From contig CAUDDP010000034.1 in NCBI GenBank assembly GCA_958448395.1, forward strand, positions 1-22,617: a DNA stretch of 22,617 nt, written 5' to 3'. Each line of letters opens with the position of its first letter. The first letter of the stretch is position 1. Positions 11,949 through 19,910 of this stretch are shown in pieces. The translations under genes and the position numbers were made by a program. Under the pieces are notes generated by a model. That model was given only the letters and a program-made list of their open reading frames with translations, had not been told where the DNA came from and made no database searches. The DNA comes from an uncultured Oscillospiraceae bacterium. GTDB lineage: Bacteria > Bacillota > Clostridia > Oscillospirales > Ruminococcaceae.

Positions 11949-13333
11949 AAGCACTGATGCTGCGTAAGAAGATTAATGATAAGAAGCAGGAACTGGAAGC
12001 CCTGCGGCAGACAGAAACCGCCCTGAAAACCAGAGAATCCGAACTGGAAACGGATATTCAGGCAGCGAAGACGGAAGAGGAAAAGGCTGCTGTAGAAAGT
12101 GCTGTGGACGATTTTGAGAAGGAGAAATCAAAGAATGAAAAAAGTATCTCTGATTTGGAGGCAGAAATCACCGGCATGGAAAGCGAACTAGAAGAAGTTG
12201 AAAAGAAACAGGAAACACCGCCTCCGGCAGAGCCAACAGGCGGAGAAGAAAGAAAGGAGCCGATCACAATGACAGCCAGAACGAAATTTTTCGGTATGAA
12301 CAGACAGGAACGGGATGCGTTTTTCGCACGGGAAGAAGTAAAGACGTTTCTGGAACGTGTTCGCACCATGGGAAAGGAAAAGCGGGCGGTTTCCGGTGCA
12401 GACTTACTGATTCCAACGATTGTACTTGACCTGATTAAAGAGAACATTCTGAACTATTCTAAGCTGTATCAGCATGTAAATGTCAAGGGTGTTCCCGGCA
12501 AGGCACGGCAGAATGTGATGGGTGCCATTCCGGAAGCGGTATGGACAGAAATGTGTGCAAGTCTGAATGAGCTGGATTTGAGCTTTACAGCAGTGGAAGT
12601 GGATGGGTATAAGGTTGGTGGATACATTGCCATCTGTAATGCCGTTTTGGAGGATTCCGACATTGCACTGGCAAGCGAAATTATTTCTGCAATTGGGCAG
12701 GCAATCGGCTATGCACTGGATAAGGCGATCTTGTACGGTACGGGTACAAAAATGCCGCTGGGAATTGTCACTCGTTTGTGTCAGACTGCACAGCCGTCCA
12801 ACTATCCAACCAATGCACGGAAATGGGAGAACCTGTCCGCCAGCAATGTGCTGGCGATCACTGGAAAGACGGATGCGGCACTGCTCAAGGAATTGGTGAT
12901 TGCCTCCGGCAACGCAAAGGGGGATTACAGCCACGGCGAATTGTTTTGGGCAATGAATGAAAAGACGTTTACAAAGCTGGTTGCAAATGCGTTGACTATC
13001 AATGCAGCTGGTGCCATTGTAACTGGACAGAGCGGCACGATGCCAGTAATTGGTGGCACCATTGAAAAGCTGTCCTTTATTCCGGATGATGTCATCATCG
13101 GCGGATATGGGGATTTGTATTTGCTTGCTGAGAGAGCAGGTACAACTATTGCACAATCCGAGCATGTTCGCTTCCTCGAAGATCAGACCGTATTCAAGGG
13201 AACGGCACGCTATGATGGGATGCCCGTGATTGCAGAGGGATTTGTAGCAATCGGGATCAGTGGTGTCAAGCCGACTGCCGGTGCAGTGACATTTACTGAG
13301 GATGCCGCAAACAAGGCTGTAGCAGGAGATTAA
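11942..13333 (+). CDS. HK97-type major capsid protein with delta domain, 463 aa
   Basis: AAGGAGAAG precedes ATG 11942, overlapping the protease stop. Residues 1-90 form a charged coiled coil (scaffold-like delta domain, KKINDKKQELEALRQTETAL). After a P/E-rich linker comes TARTKFFGMNRQERDAFFAR and then the HK97 fold (VSGADLLIPTIVLDLIKENI, GYIAICNAVLEDSDIALASE, AIGYALDKAILYGTGTKMP). The protease probably cuts somewhere in about residues 110-150. Inside the gene an AAAGGAG (12253-12259) stands 9 nt before an in-frame ATG (12269, residue 110), which may give a second, shorter product. Confidence 0.95.
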   Translation: MLKALMLRKKINDKKQELEALRQTETALKTRESELETDIQAAKTEEEKAAVESAVDDFEKEKSKNEKSISDLEAEITGMESELEEVEKKQETPPPAEPTGGEERKEPITMTARTKFFGMNRQERDAFFAREEVKTFLERVRTMGKEKRAVSGADLLIPTIVLDLIKENILNYSKLYQHVNVKGVPGKARQNVMGAIPEAVWTEMCASLNELDLSFTAVEVDGYKVGGYIAICNAVLEDSDIALASEIISAIGQAIGYALDKAILYGTGTKMPLGIVTRLCQTAQPSNYPTNARKWENLSASNVLAITGKTDAALLKELVIASGNAKGDYSHGELFWAMNEKTFTKLVANALTINAAGAIVTGQSGTMPVIGGTIEKLSFIPDDVIIGGYGDLYLLAERAGTTIAQSEHVRFLEDQTVFKGTARYDGMPVIAEGFVAIGISGVKPTAGAVTFTEDAANKAVAGD

Positions 13334-13337
13334 TCAG

Positions 13338-13619
13338 ATGGTGGATGTAGATTTGCTGGCTATGCTCAAAGTGGATTTGGGCATTACGGCAAAAGTGTAT
13401 GACGAACGGCTGATGCAATACTTACAGGCGGCAAAAGCAGAAATAACCCGTGAGGGCATTACATTGCTGGATACAGTTGATGATAATCAGCTTGTGGTGA
13501 TGTATGCCGCATGGAGCTGGAGAAAGCGAGATACCGGAGAAGGAATGCCACGTATGCTGCGGTATGCATTGAACAATCGGTTATTTTCCGAGAAAATGAG
13601 GGCGGATGCAAATGGATGA
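13338..13619 (+). CDS. Head-tail connector protein (gp6-like), 93 aa
   Basis: MVDVDLLAMLKVDLGITAKV, YDERLMQYLQAAKAEITREG and the WSWRKRDTGEGMPRMLRYAL segment match phage gp6-like connectors, which sit below the portal. AGGAG (13323-13327) precedes ATG 13338. Overlaps the next gene by 14 bp. Confidence 0.87.
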   Translation: MVDVDLLAMLKVDLGITAKVYDERLMQYLQAAKAEITREGITLLDTVDDNQLVVMYAAWSWRKRDTGEGMPRMLRYALNNRLFSEKMRADANG

Positions 13620-13941
13620 TGTGCTGGTGCTGATTTCCCAGCAGTATGCGATAGACGATTTTGGGGTGCAGCAGTTAGTGGGGGAAGAACAGCATGAAAT
13701 ACTCTGCCGGGTAAAGTCCATCAATCGGGCGGAGTTTTTTCAGGCGATGAAAGCCGGCTTTCATTCTGAAATGCTGTTTGCGGTCTCACCTGTTGACTAT
13801 CATGGCGAGACCATTGCAGAATTTCATGGGAAACGATATGAAATTTACAGGTGTTTTCTGCAATCGGCAGATAGAATGGAACTATATGTAAAGGAAAAGG
13901 AGGGGACGGTGCAGGGCTATGACCTATGCGGAAATTGCTGA
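13606..13941 (+). CDS. Head closure / head-tail adaptor protein, 111 aa
   Basis: Start 13606 or 13612 (MDDVLVLISQQYAID). Pattern: VLVLISQQYAIDDFGVQQLV, EILCRVKSINRAEFFQA, HSEMLFAVSPVDYHGETIAE, RYEIYRCFLQSADRMELYVK. Beta-rich, of the size of Phage_H_T_join head-tail adaptors. Position second after the capsid supports it. C-terminal 20 residues overlap the next gene. Confidence 0.8.
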   Translation: MQMDDVLVLISQQYAIDDFGVQQLVGEEQHEILCRVKSINRAEFFQAMKAGFHSEMLFAVSPVDYHGETIAEFHGKRYEIYRCFLQSADRMELYVKEKEGTVQGYDLCGNC

Positions 13942-14245
13942 TCTGATTCGTTCCGCTGGTCTTCCGTGTGTGTATCATCACTGGGAAAAAGGAAAAGCAC
14001 CGCCTTTGCCGTATCTGGTATTCTACTATGATGCCCGTTCTGATTTCAAAGCTGATAATCAGAATTATCAAAAAATCGTATCGGTCACGTTGGAATTGTA
14101 CAGTGAACAGAAAAACTTTGCTGCGGAAGAAGCGGTGGAAGCCGTTCTGGAAGGGAACGACATTCCGTATACAAAAGAAGAAACTTACATTGAATCGGAA
14201 TGTATGTTTGAAAACACATATGAATTTGAAGTGTTATTGGAGTGA
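13919..14245 (+). CDS. Putative tail terminator or tail-completion protein, 108 aa
   Basis: MTYAEIADLIRSAGLPCVYH, PPLPYLVFYYDARSDFKADN, QKIVSVTLELYSEQKNFAAE and EETYIESECMFENTYEFEVL: a small alpha/beta protein like tail terminator (gp11-like) proteins. Order differs a little from HK97, as it lies before the gp10-like gene. Function by position and general pattern only. Confidence 0.65.
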   Translation: MTYAEIADLIRSAGLPCVYHHWEKGKAPPLPYLVFYYDARSDFKADNQNYQKIVSVTLELYSEQKNFAAEEAVEAVLEGNDIPYTKEETYIESECMFENTYEFEVLLE

Positions 14246-14250
14246 TGTGT

Positions 14251-14643
14251 GTGGGTAGAACATTGCATATTGACCAAATGTCAGAAGCAATCGCAAGGGA
14301 ACTGCAAAAATATGGAACTGCTGTGGATGCAGATATGAAAGCAGCGGTGAAAAAGACTGCAAACACAGTGAAAAAGGAAATTTCCGTCAATGCACCGAAA
14401 GCCATCAAAAATGGTGGTAAATACGCCAAGAGCTGGACTGCTACAAAAATGGATGAAAAATCTCACACGTTGAAAATAGTAGTACATTCCAAAAAGTATT
14501 ACCGTCTTGCACATTTGCTGGAAAATGGGCATATCACCAGAAATGGCGGACGAACAAGAGCCTATCCGCACATCAAGCCAGCCGAAGAACACGGCGTGGA
14601 ACTGCTAAAAGAGTTGATGAGAAAGGCAATAGAAAGGAATTGA
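14251..14643 (+). CDS. HK97 gp10-like head-tail protein, 130 aa
   Basis: Starts at GTG 14251, 8 nt after GGAG (14239-14242); ATG 14245 or GTG 14242 are alternatives. Family signature: VKKTANTVKKEISVNAPKAI, GKYAKSWTATKMD, YYRLAHLLENGHITRNGGRT, YPHIKPAEEHGVELL. HK97 gp10-like proteins join head and tail. Very basic N-terminal half. Confidence 0.9.
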   Translation: MGRTLHIDQMSEAIARELQKYGTAVDADMKAAVKKTANTVKKEISVNAPKAIKNGGKYAKSWTATKMDEKSHTLKIVVHSKKYYRLAHLLENGHITRNGGRTRAYPHIKPAEEHGVELLKELMRKAIERN

Positions 14644-14647
14644 GAAT

Positions 14648-15241
14648 ATGGCAGCAGATGAAAAGAAGAACAAAGTCAAATTTGGTTTGGATAAAGTTCA
14701 CTACGCAAAAATTACCGGCTATGATGAAAACAACCTGCCGATTTACGCAAAACCGGTGCGGTTTCCCGGTGCAGTTAATTTGAGCTTGGATGCGAATGGC
14801 GAGAATGAACCCTTCTATGCAGATAACATCGTTTACTATGTCTGCAACAACTCTGCCGGATACGAAGGCGAATTGGAAATGGCAATGGTCACCACCGATT
14901 TTGCAACAGATATTCTTGGAGAAGAGTTGGATGCTAAGGGTGTTTTGGCAGAACGGAATGATGCAGAAGTTTCCGAATTCGCACTGCTCTTTGAATTCAC
15001 AGGCGATAAAAAGAAAATTCGTCATGTATTTTATCGTTGCTCTGCTTCCAGACCAACCACCGAATCCAGTACGATCGAAGATAGCAAAGAAGTAAAAACG
15101 GAGACGCTGTCTCTCACAGCGACCGCATTGGAAAATGGTTATGTAAAATCTAAAACGTGCGAAAGCACAGAGGAAGCCACCTATAACAGCTGGTACGATT
15201 CTGTATACATGCCAACAAAATCTACAGAGGAAAGTGTGTAA
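14648..15241 (+). CDS. Major tail protein (phi13 family), 197 aa
   Basis: MAADEKKNKVKFGLDKVHYA and then RFPGAVNLSLDANGENEPFY, ADNIVYYVCNNSAGYEGELE and DFATDILGEELDAKGVLAE are the strong signature of phi13-type tail tube proteins. The C-terminal part (VFYRCSASRP, TETLSLTATALENGYVKSKT) is the usual tube edge. AGAAAGGAATTGAGA precedes ATG 14648. Forms the tail tube around the tape measure. Confidence 0.95.
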   Translation: MAADEKKNKVKFGLDKVHYAKITGYDENNLPIYAKPVRFPGAVNLSLDANGENEPFYADNIVYYVCNNSAGYEGELEMAMVTTDFATDILGEELDAKGVLAERNDAEVSEFALLFEFTGDKKKIRHVFYRCSASRPTTESSTIEDSKEVKTETLSLTATALENGYVKSKTCESTEEATYNSWYDSVYMPTKSTEESV

Positions 15242-15244
15242 GTT

Positions 15245-15631
15245 ATGAGTGTTACGAAAAAAATTAGGATTGATGGGATGGAAGTGCCATTTAAGGCAAG
15301 TGCAGCAATCACAAGAATGTACCGTGACCAATTTCGCAGGGATATTTTTCAGGACCTTTCAGAGCTGCAAAAAGAATTCAGCGAAAAAAGCGAAGCAGAT
15401 TCTAAATCTGCTGTTTTCAGCGTTGACAGCCTGGAGATCTTTGAGAATATCGCCTACATCATGGCGAAACATGCGGATGCTTCTGTGCCAGATTCACCGG
15501 ATGAATGGCTGGAGCAGTTCCAGCTCTTTAGCATTTACCGCATTCTACCACAGCTCTTAGAACTGTGGGGGCTGAATATAGCAACACAGGTAACCGCTAA
15601 AAAAAACAACGCCCAATTGACAGAGCCGTAA
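15245..15631 (+). CDS. Tail assembly chaperone, G part, 128 aa
   Basis: MSVTKKIRIDGMEVPFKASA, RMYRDQFRRDIFQDLSEL, VDSLEIFENIAYIMAKHADA and DEWLEQFQLFSIYRILPQLL are typical of tail chaperones upstream of the tape measure. The gene stops at TAA 15629-15631. A slippery A_AAA_AAC (15601-15607) near its end leads by -1 shift into the next segment, giving the longer GT-type protein. The minor longer form usually is needed for tail assembly. Confidence 0.9.
   Translation: MSVTKKIRIDGMEVPFKASAAITRMYRDQFRRDIFQDLSELQKEFSEKSEADSKSAVFSVDSLEIFENIAYIMAKHADASVPDSPDEWLEQFQLFSIYRILPQLLELWGLNIATQVTAKKNNAQLTEP
15601..15607 (+). promoter_or_regulatory. -1 ribosomal frameshift site A_AAA_AAC
   Basis: In the chaperone reading frame the codons are GCT AAA AAA AAC. 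The heptamer at 15601-15607 has the canonical X_XXY_YYZ form. It lies before the G-part stop and the T-part frame is open from here, so a -1 shift makes the fusion. Confidence 0.87.
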
Positions 15632-15792
15632 CAACACCGCTTTTCTTGCTGCGGTGTGTGCAGTTGGGACTATCCATTGGTGATCTGGACATGCTGACAA
15701 TCGGATGCATTTATGATATGATCATCGAAAAAGAGAACGATAGCTTTGACTATCCGTATCAGGCAACACAAGCGGATTTTGACAACTTTTAA
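15607..15792 (+). CDS. Tail assembly chaperone, T extension made by -1 frameshift
   Basis: The -1 frame has no start codon. It opens just after a TAA at 15598-15600 and ends at TAA 15790-15792. From 15607 it reads QRPIDRAVTTPLFLLRCVQL, GLSIGDLDMLTIGCIYDMII and EKENDSFDYPYQATQADFDNF, the well-known C-terminal part of GT chaperones. The fused protein runs from 15245 with re-reading at 15607 (about 182 aa). A hairpin ACACCGC/GCGGTGT (15634-15640 / 15651-15657) lies 26 nt after the slip site, farther than usual. Confidence 0.88.
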   Translation, partial: QRPIDRAVTTPLFLLRCVQLGLSIGDLDMLTIGCIYDMIIEKENDSFDYPYQATQADFDNF

Positions 15793-15826
15793 TTTAGCAG
15801 GCTTTTCTAAAAGGTAGGTGAGATAC

Positions 15827-18800
15827 ATGGCAAGCAGGATTGCAGGGATTATTGTAGAAATCGGCGGCGATACCACTGGATTGAATAGGGCGTTAGAGGG
15901 CGTCAACAGCAACATCCGAAATACACAAAGTCAACTAAAAGATGTGGAACGGCTGCTGAAACTGGATCCAACCAACACCGAACTGCTGGCACAGAAACAG
16001 ACCTTGCTAACGCAGGCAGTTTCCGCAACCAGCGAGAAGTTGGAAACCCTGAAAGCCGCTGCACAACAGGCACAATCGCAGCTGGAGCAGGGCAAAATCA
16101 CACAGCAGCAGTTTGATGCTTTGCAACGAGAAATTATCGCTACCACGCAATCCCTGGAACAATATCAACAGGAAGCAAAAGCACTGTCCGGTACACAGAC
16201 TTCTCTTTCCGAAGCAGTGACTGCTCAGAAAAAGAAGCTGGAAGAATTAAAAGCGTCTTATGTGGACGCTGTTGCTCAATATGGAAAGCATTCCAGTGAA
16301 GCAAAAGAACTGCGGACAGAAATAAAAAATTTGAACAGCAGTCTTGGCGATAATGAAGAAAGTTTGGAGAAGGCAGAGCAAAAAGCATCGAAATTTTTTG
16401 ATAAGCTGGATAAGCCTACGGCAATTGATAAGACAAAGGACGGCTTGAAGTCTCTCATTCCTTTTCTACATAATACAGAAGACGGAGCGGAAAAGGCAGA
16501 AAAAGCGATGGATGACTTGAATGATTCTGCCGAAGAAAGCGAAGGTGCCTTTTCTATTGCAAAAGGTGCAGTTGCTACCTTTGCAGGAAATACGCTTACT
16601 TCCCTTGCCAACTCTGCTGCCGAAGCCGTTTCTACATTTTCTGAAATTCCAGAATCTACCATGGAGTTTCGGGAAAACATGGCGAAGCTGGAAACCACGG
16701 CTGAATCTGCCGGGTACTCTACGGAATATGCCAGCGATGCATTTAGCCAGATGTATGGCGTGCTGGGCGATGAAACCGCCGCCAATACAACCGTTTCCAA
16801 CTTCATGAAGCTGGGAGCGTCTACGGATGACTTGAACAGTCTGCTGGAGTCTGCAACCGGTATCTGGGCAACCTACGGCGATTCGATCCCTTTAGATGGG
16901 CTTGCCGAATCCGTCAACGAAACTGCTAAGGTGGGGCAGATTACCGGCACATTGGCAGATGCTCTCAATTGGGCGGGCGTATCGGAAGATGACTTTAATG
17001 CATCGCTGTCAGCTTGTTCTTCCGAGCAGCAGCGACAGCAATTGATTATAGATACCCTGAACGGACTTTACGCTGATAGTGCAAAGGCATATCAAGAAAA
17101 CAATGCCAGTATCATTTCTGCACGGGAAGCGAATCTAGCCTATGAAAACAGCGTAGCACAGGTTGGCAGTGCGATGGAACCTCTGACAGCACAATTTACC
17201 TCTATGAAAGCGGAAATCATCAGCAGTATGATTCCCGGTCTGGAATCGCTGCGTGCGGCGTTTCAGGATGTCTTTGCAGGGGTAGACGGTGCGGGTGCAG
17301 ACATTTCCGCTGCTGTTTCACAGATCATCAGCGGTCTTCTATCTCAGATGCAGGACGTATTGCCACAGCTGCTGACAGCCGTTTCTACCCTGATTACTGG
17401 CATTCTGTCCGGCTTACAGGCAAGTATGCCCGAAATCACCGCTGTCATAAGTTCCTTGTTGGAAAGCGTGGTGGCTCTGGTGGTGGCAGTGTTGCCGGAG
17501 CTGGTGACAACTGTTATATCCCTGATTTCTGGGCTGACATCAGAACTTATCAACATGGCACCGGAATTATTGTCTGCTGCCATTACGCTGTTTGAGGGCT
17601 TGCTTACCGCTCTGTCAGAGATTGATTTGGTTTCTGGCACTTCCAATTTGATTGCAGATTTGTGCGATGCTCTGTCACAGATGCTGCCGGAGCTGCTTTC
17701 GGCTGCAAAGCGGCTGTTCCATGGCATAGTAGAAGCCCTGCCGGAAGTGTTGCAGGATTTACTGACAGAATTACCATCTATCATCAACACGATTACTGTC
17801 TTTTTCAATCAGGCAATGCCGCAGATTTTATCGGCAGCACAGTCTATGTTAAACGCATTGATTGATGCGATTCCGTTGGTGATTCAGGTGCTTGTGACAA
17901 CGCTGCCGGATATTCTGCATTCGATTGCGAATTTTCTGGTGAATGCTGTTCCGCAGCTGCTTGCTGCTGCACAGCAGTTGTTCATGACGTTGGTCAACGC
18001 TTTGCCAACTGTGATTCAGTCTTTGGTTGCCGCCTTGCCCACGCTGATACAGGCATTGGTACAGTTTTTCATGGATTCTGTTCCCACCCTTTTGACCTCC
18101 ATTCTCTCCTTTCTGGGCACGATTGTGCAAGCAATTCCAACGATTGCAGGCGAATTGATATTAGCCGTGCCGCAAATCCTGCAAGCCATTGTGGAAGGTC
18201 TCGCACCATTAGCAGAAAAAATCGGGGAAAAATTATCGGAAGCATGGGATAGATTTGTACAGTGGTGCTCTGATATGCTGGAAAAAGCAAAGACAGGAAT
18301 GGAAGCGGTCATTCTCAAGATTGTGACATTCTTTCAGGAACTTCCGGGGAACATCTGGGAACACTTGTGTGAAATTATTACAAATGTAGTCAAGTGGTCT
18401 CTTGATATGAAAAATAAGGCACAAGAGATGATAACGGGCTTTTTCAGCAATATCATCAATAAGCTTTCTCAGCTTCCGGGTGAGTTTTGGGATTGGCTTT
18501 GCAATGTCATTGAAAAAGTGGCAGCCTGGTCGCTCAATATGAGGAATCAGGCGACGGAAGCGATTTCCGGATTTTTCAGTAATATCATTGATAAAATTAG
18601 CGGCTTACCCGGAGAAGTGTGGAACTGGCTTTGTAATGTTATCAACAAGGTTGGAAACTTTGTTGTCGATATTGGGAACAAGGCAAGAGATGCCGCATCG
18701 GAATTGTGGAACAACCTTGTGGATGGAATCACTGGTCTGCCAGATCGGGTTTACAGTATCGGTTCGGATATTGTTTACGGCATTTGGAACGGCATTTCAG

Positions 18801-19198
18801 ATGTCTGTGGCTGGCTTTGGGGACAAATCTCCGGTTTCTGTCAGGAGATTTGGGATAATATTGCCGGATTTTTCGGCATTGCGTCTCCGTCCAAGCTGTT
18901 TAAGAAGGAACTTGGGTTCAATCTTGTTTATGGTCTTGCAGAAGGTGTGGATGACAAGGTCAAGACGGCTGTCCGTGCGGTCAACGCCATGGGACAAGAT
19001 GTCATGAAAGCAGCGGAAAAATCACTGCAATTGGACTGGAATGTCAGTGGATTAGGGCATGTTCCCAAGGCAAATGCTGTGGTAAATAATTACTACAATA
19101 ACGACAACAGCCGGACAGTGAATCAGACCAATCATAGTCCGAAGGCACTGTCACGGCTGGAGATTTTTAGACAGACACGGAATGCGTTGAGAGTATGA
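15827..19198 (+). CDS. Tape measure protein, 1123 aa
   Basis: ATG 15827 follows AGGTAGGTGA; GTG 15818 in frame is less likely. The N terminus (ASRIAGIIVEIGGDTTGLNR, ALEGVNSNIRNTQSQLKDVE, RLLKLDPTNTELLAQKQTLL) is the common Firmicute tape measure start. Residues up to about 240 are coiled coil. Residues about 500-790 are long hydrophobic helices with repeated LPxLLxAA units, as needed for a tape measure that enters the membrane. Near the C terminus three 44-aa repeats occur, then FFGIASPSKLFKKELG, another family hallmark. At about 0.15 nm per residue the tail would be near 170 nm. Confidence 0.96.
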   Translation: MASRIAGIIVEIGGDTTGLNRALEGVNSNIRNTQSQLKDVERLLKLDPTNTELLAQKQTLLTQAVSATSEKLETLKAAAQQAQSQLEQGKITQQQFDALQREIIATTQSLEQYQQEAKALSGTQTSLSEAVTAQKKKLEELKASYVDAVAQYGKHSSEAKELRTEIKNLNSSLGDNEESLEKAEQKASKFFDKLDKPTAIDKTKDGLKSLIPFLHNTEDGAEKAEKAMDDLNDSAEESEGAFSIAKGAVATFAGNTLTSLANSAAEAVSTFSEIPESTMEFRENMAKLETTAESAGYSTEYASDAFSQMYGVLGDETAANTTVSNFMKLGASTDDLNSLLESATGIWATYGDSIPLDGLAESVNETAKVGQITGTLADALNWAGVSEDDFNASLSACSSEQQRQQLIIDTLNGLYADSAKAYQENNASIISAREANLAYENSVAQVGSAMEPLTAQFTSMKAEIISSMIPGLESLRAAFQDVFAGVDGAGADISAAVSQIISGLLSQMQDVLPQLLTAVSTLITGILSGLQASMPEITAVISSLLESVVALVVAVLPELVTTVISLISGLTSELINMAPELLSAAITLFEGLLTALSEIDLVSGTSNLIADLCDALSQMLPELLSAAKRLFHGIVEALPEVLQDLLTELPSIINTITVFFNQAMPQILSAAQSMLNALIDAIPLVIQVLVTTLPDILHSIANFLVNAVPQLLAAAQQLFMTLVNALPTVIQSLVAALPTLIQALVQFFMDSVPTLLTSILSFLGTIVQAIPTIAGELILAVPQILQAIVEGLAPLAEKIGEKLSEAWDRFVQWCSDMLEKAKTGMEAVILKIVTFFQELPGNIWEHLCEIITNVVKWSLDMKNKAQEMITGFFSNIINKLSQLPGEFWDWLCNVIEKVAAWSLNMRNQATEAISGFFSNIIDKISGLPGEVWNWLCNVINKVGNFVVDIGNKARDAASELWNNLVDGITGLPDRVYSIGSDIVYGIWNGISDVCGWLWGQISGFCQEIWDNIAGFFGIASPSKLFKKELGFNLVYGLAEGVDDKVKTAVRAVNAMGQDVMKAAEKSLQLDWNVSGLGHVPKANAVVNNYYNNDNSRTVNQTNHSPKALSRLEIFRQTRNALRV
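18344..18739 (+). repeat. Three tandem 44-residue repeats in the tape measure gene
   Basis: Units start at 18344, 18476 and 18608, each 132 bp. Their protein starts are PGNIWEHLCEII, PGEFWDWLCNVI and PGEVWNWLCNVI; the GFFSNII segment recurs in the first two. The repeat changes tail length in known tape measures, and unit number may vary between relatives. Confidence 0.85.
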
Positions 19199-19201
19199 TT
19201 T

Positions 19202-19609
19202 TTATAATCTTTCCAGAAATTCTGTTGGTTTTAATGCAGGAATTCTGCTGCTTTTAAAGTCACGGATATTTCTTGTAATAATATAATCTACCTTAATACG
19301 GTTTGCACAGCATATCTGCAAAGCATCTTCAAAATCTGATGTCAGCATTCCGGCAGCATTTTTCAAATCGGCGGATTTTAAATCAATTACATCAAAAACC
19401 GTCATTATTTGTGATATAATCTCCTGCGTTTTTTGTGGTGTAAGTTCTTTTCGGAGAATATATACAATATTCGGTACAGATAATGCCGAGATATAGCCTT
19501 CAATCTGTCTTGTTTCGCAATATTTCCATACCTTTGAAGAATCTTCTGCAAAAACCGGACGATTGCAAAGTACATCAAGAATTACATTGGTATCAATCAA
19601 TATTTTCAC
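19202..19609 (-). CDS. PIN-domain toxin (VapC-like), 135 aa
   Basis: MKILIDTNVILDVLCNRPVF with the catalytic D6 in the ILIDTN motif, EGYISALSVPNIVYILRKEL, the acidic pair in SDFEDALQICCA (D92/D95) and ITRNIRDF (D117): the four acidic points of a PIN RNase. Toxin start overlaps the antitoxin end by 17 bp, the usual order for this type II module. It lies in antisense between the tape measure gene (3 bp away) and the distal tail gene. As in relatives, the target is expected to be RNA, but no target can be read here. Confidence 0.9.
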   Translation of the reverse strand: MKILIDTNVILDVLCNRPVFAEDSSKVWKYCETRQIEGYISALSVPNIVYILRKELTPQKTQEIISQIMTVFDVIDLKSADLKNAAGMLTSDFEDALQICCANRIKVDYIITRNIRDFKSSRIPALKPTEFLERL

Positions 19610-19826
19610 GCCGTTTTATCCTTTCCGCACGAATTGCTTTATCATCGTAGTCGTGTTTGAGAACGCCTTTGAGCGAATCGGTAAGAAAGGAAACTGCCGA
19701 TTCATGAGAAATCAGTCTTGCAATTTCTTTGCCGTTTTTTAATATCAATATTTCATCTCCGGACTGAACTGCCTGAAGATAGTGACCGAAATTATTTTGA
19801 ATTTCCGTAGCAGATACCATAATCAT
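19593..19826 (-). CDS. Phd/YefM-type antitoxin, 77 aa
   Basis: The start ATG 19826 has GGAGG (19838-19834) 7 nt in front. N-terminal DNA-binding Phd fold: MVSATEIQNNFGHYLQAVQS, DEILILKNGKEIARLISHES. The C-terminal tail (SLKGVLKHDYDDKAIRAERI) is disordered and charged, to wrap and block the toxin. It should also repress the operon by binding the TTAGCTAA palindromes in its promoter. Confidence 0.92.
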   Translation of the reverse strand: MIMVSATEIQNNFGHYLQAVQSGDEILILKNGKEIARLISHESAVSFLTDSLKGVLKHDYDDKAIRAERIKRRENID

Positions 19827-19841
19827 AAAAAAGCCTCCATT

Positions 19842-19887
19842 CCATTTTAGCTAAGTTTATTATATCCCATTTTAGCTAATTTGTCAA
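19842..19887 (-). promoter_or_regulatory. Toxin-antitoxin promoter with two operators
   Basis: Minus strand TTGACA (19887-19882), 17-nt spacer, TATAAT (19864-19859), a perfect consensus. Two copies of CCATTTTAGCTAA (19842-19854, 19867-19879), 25 bp apart, each end in the 8-bp palindrome TTAGCTAA. One sits in the spacer and the other after the start site. It is the classic Phd-type layout of autorepression. Confidence 0.9.
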
Positions 19888-19910
19888 GCGAAAAGGAAGG
19901 AGCACAAAAA

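Noticed and set aside
12404..13165. 253-codon leftward reading frame opposite the capsid gene
   Set aside because: Antisense shadow of a certain capsid gene; Cys/His/Ile-rich composition and no ribosome site.
14573..15331. 252-codon leftward reading frame opposite the major tail protein
   Set aside because: Shadow of the tail genes; Phe/Cys-rich translation without family pattern or start signal.
19195..19206. ATGATTTTTA after the tape measure as a duplicated old start of the Dit gene
   Set aside because: Too short and A/T-rich to claim; the match to the present Dit start is weak.
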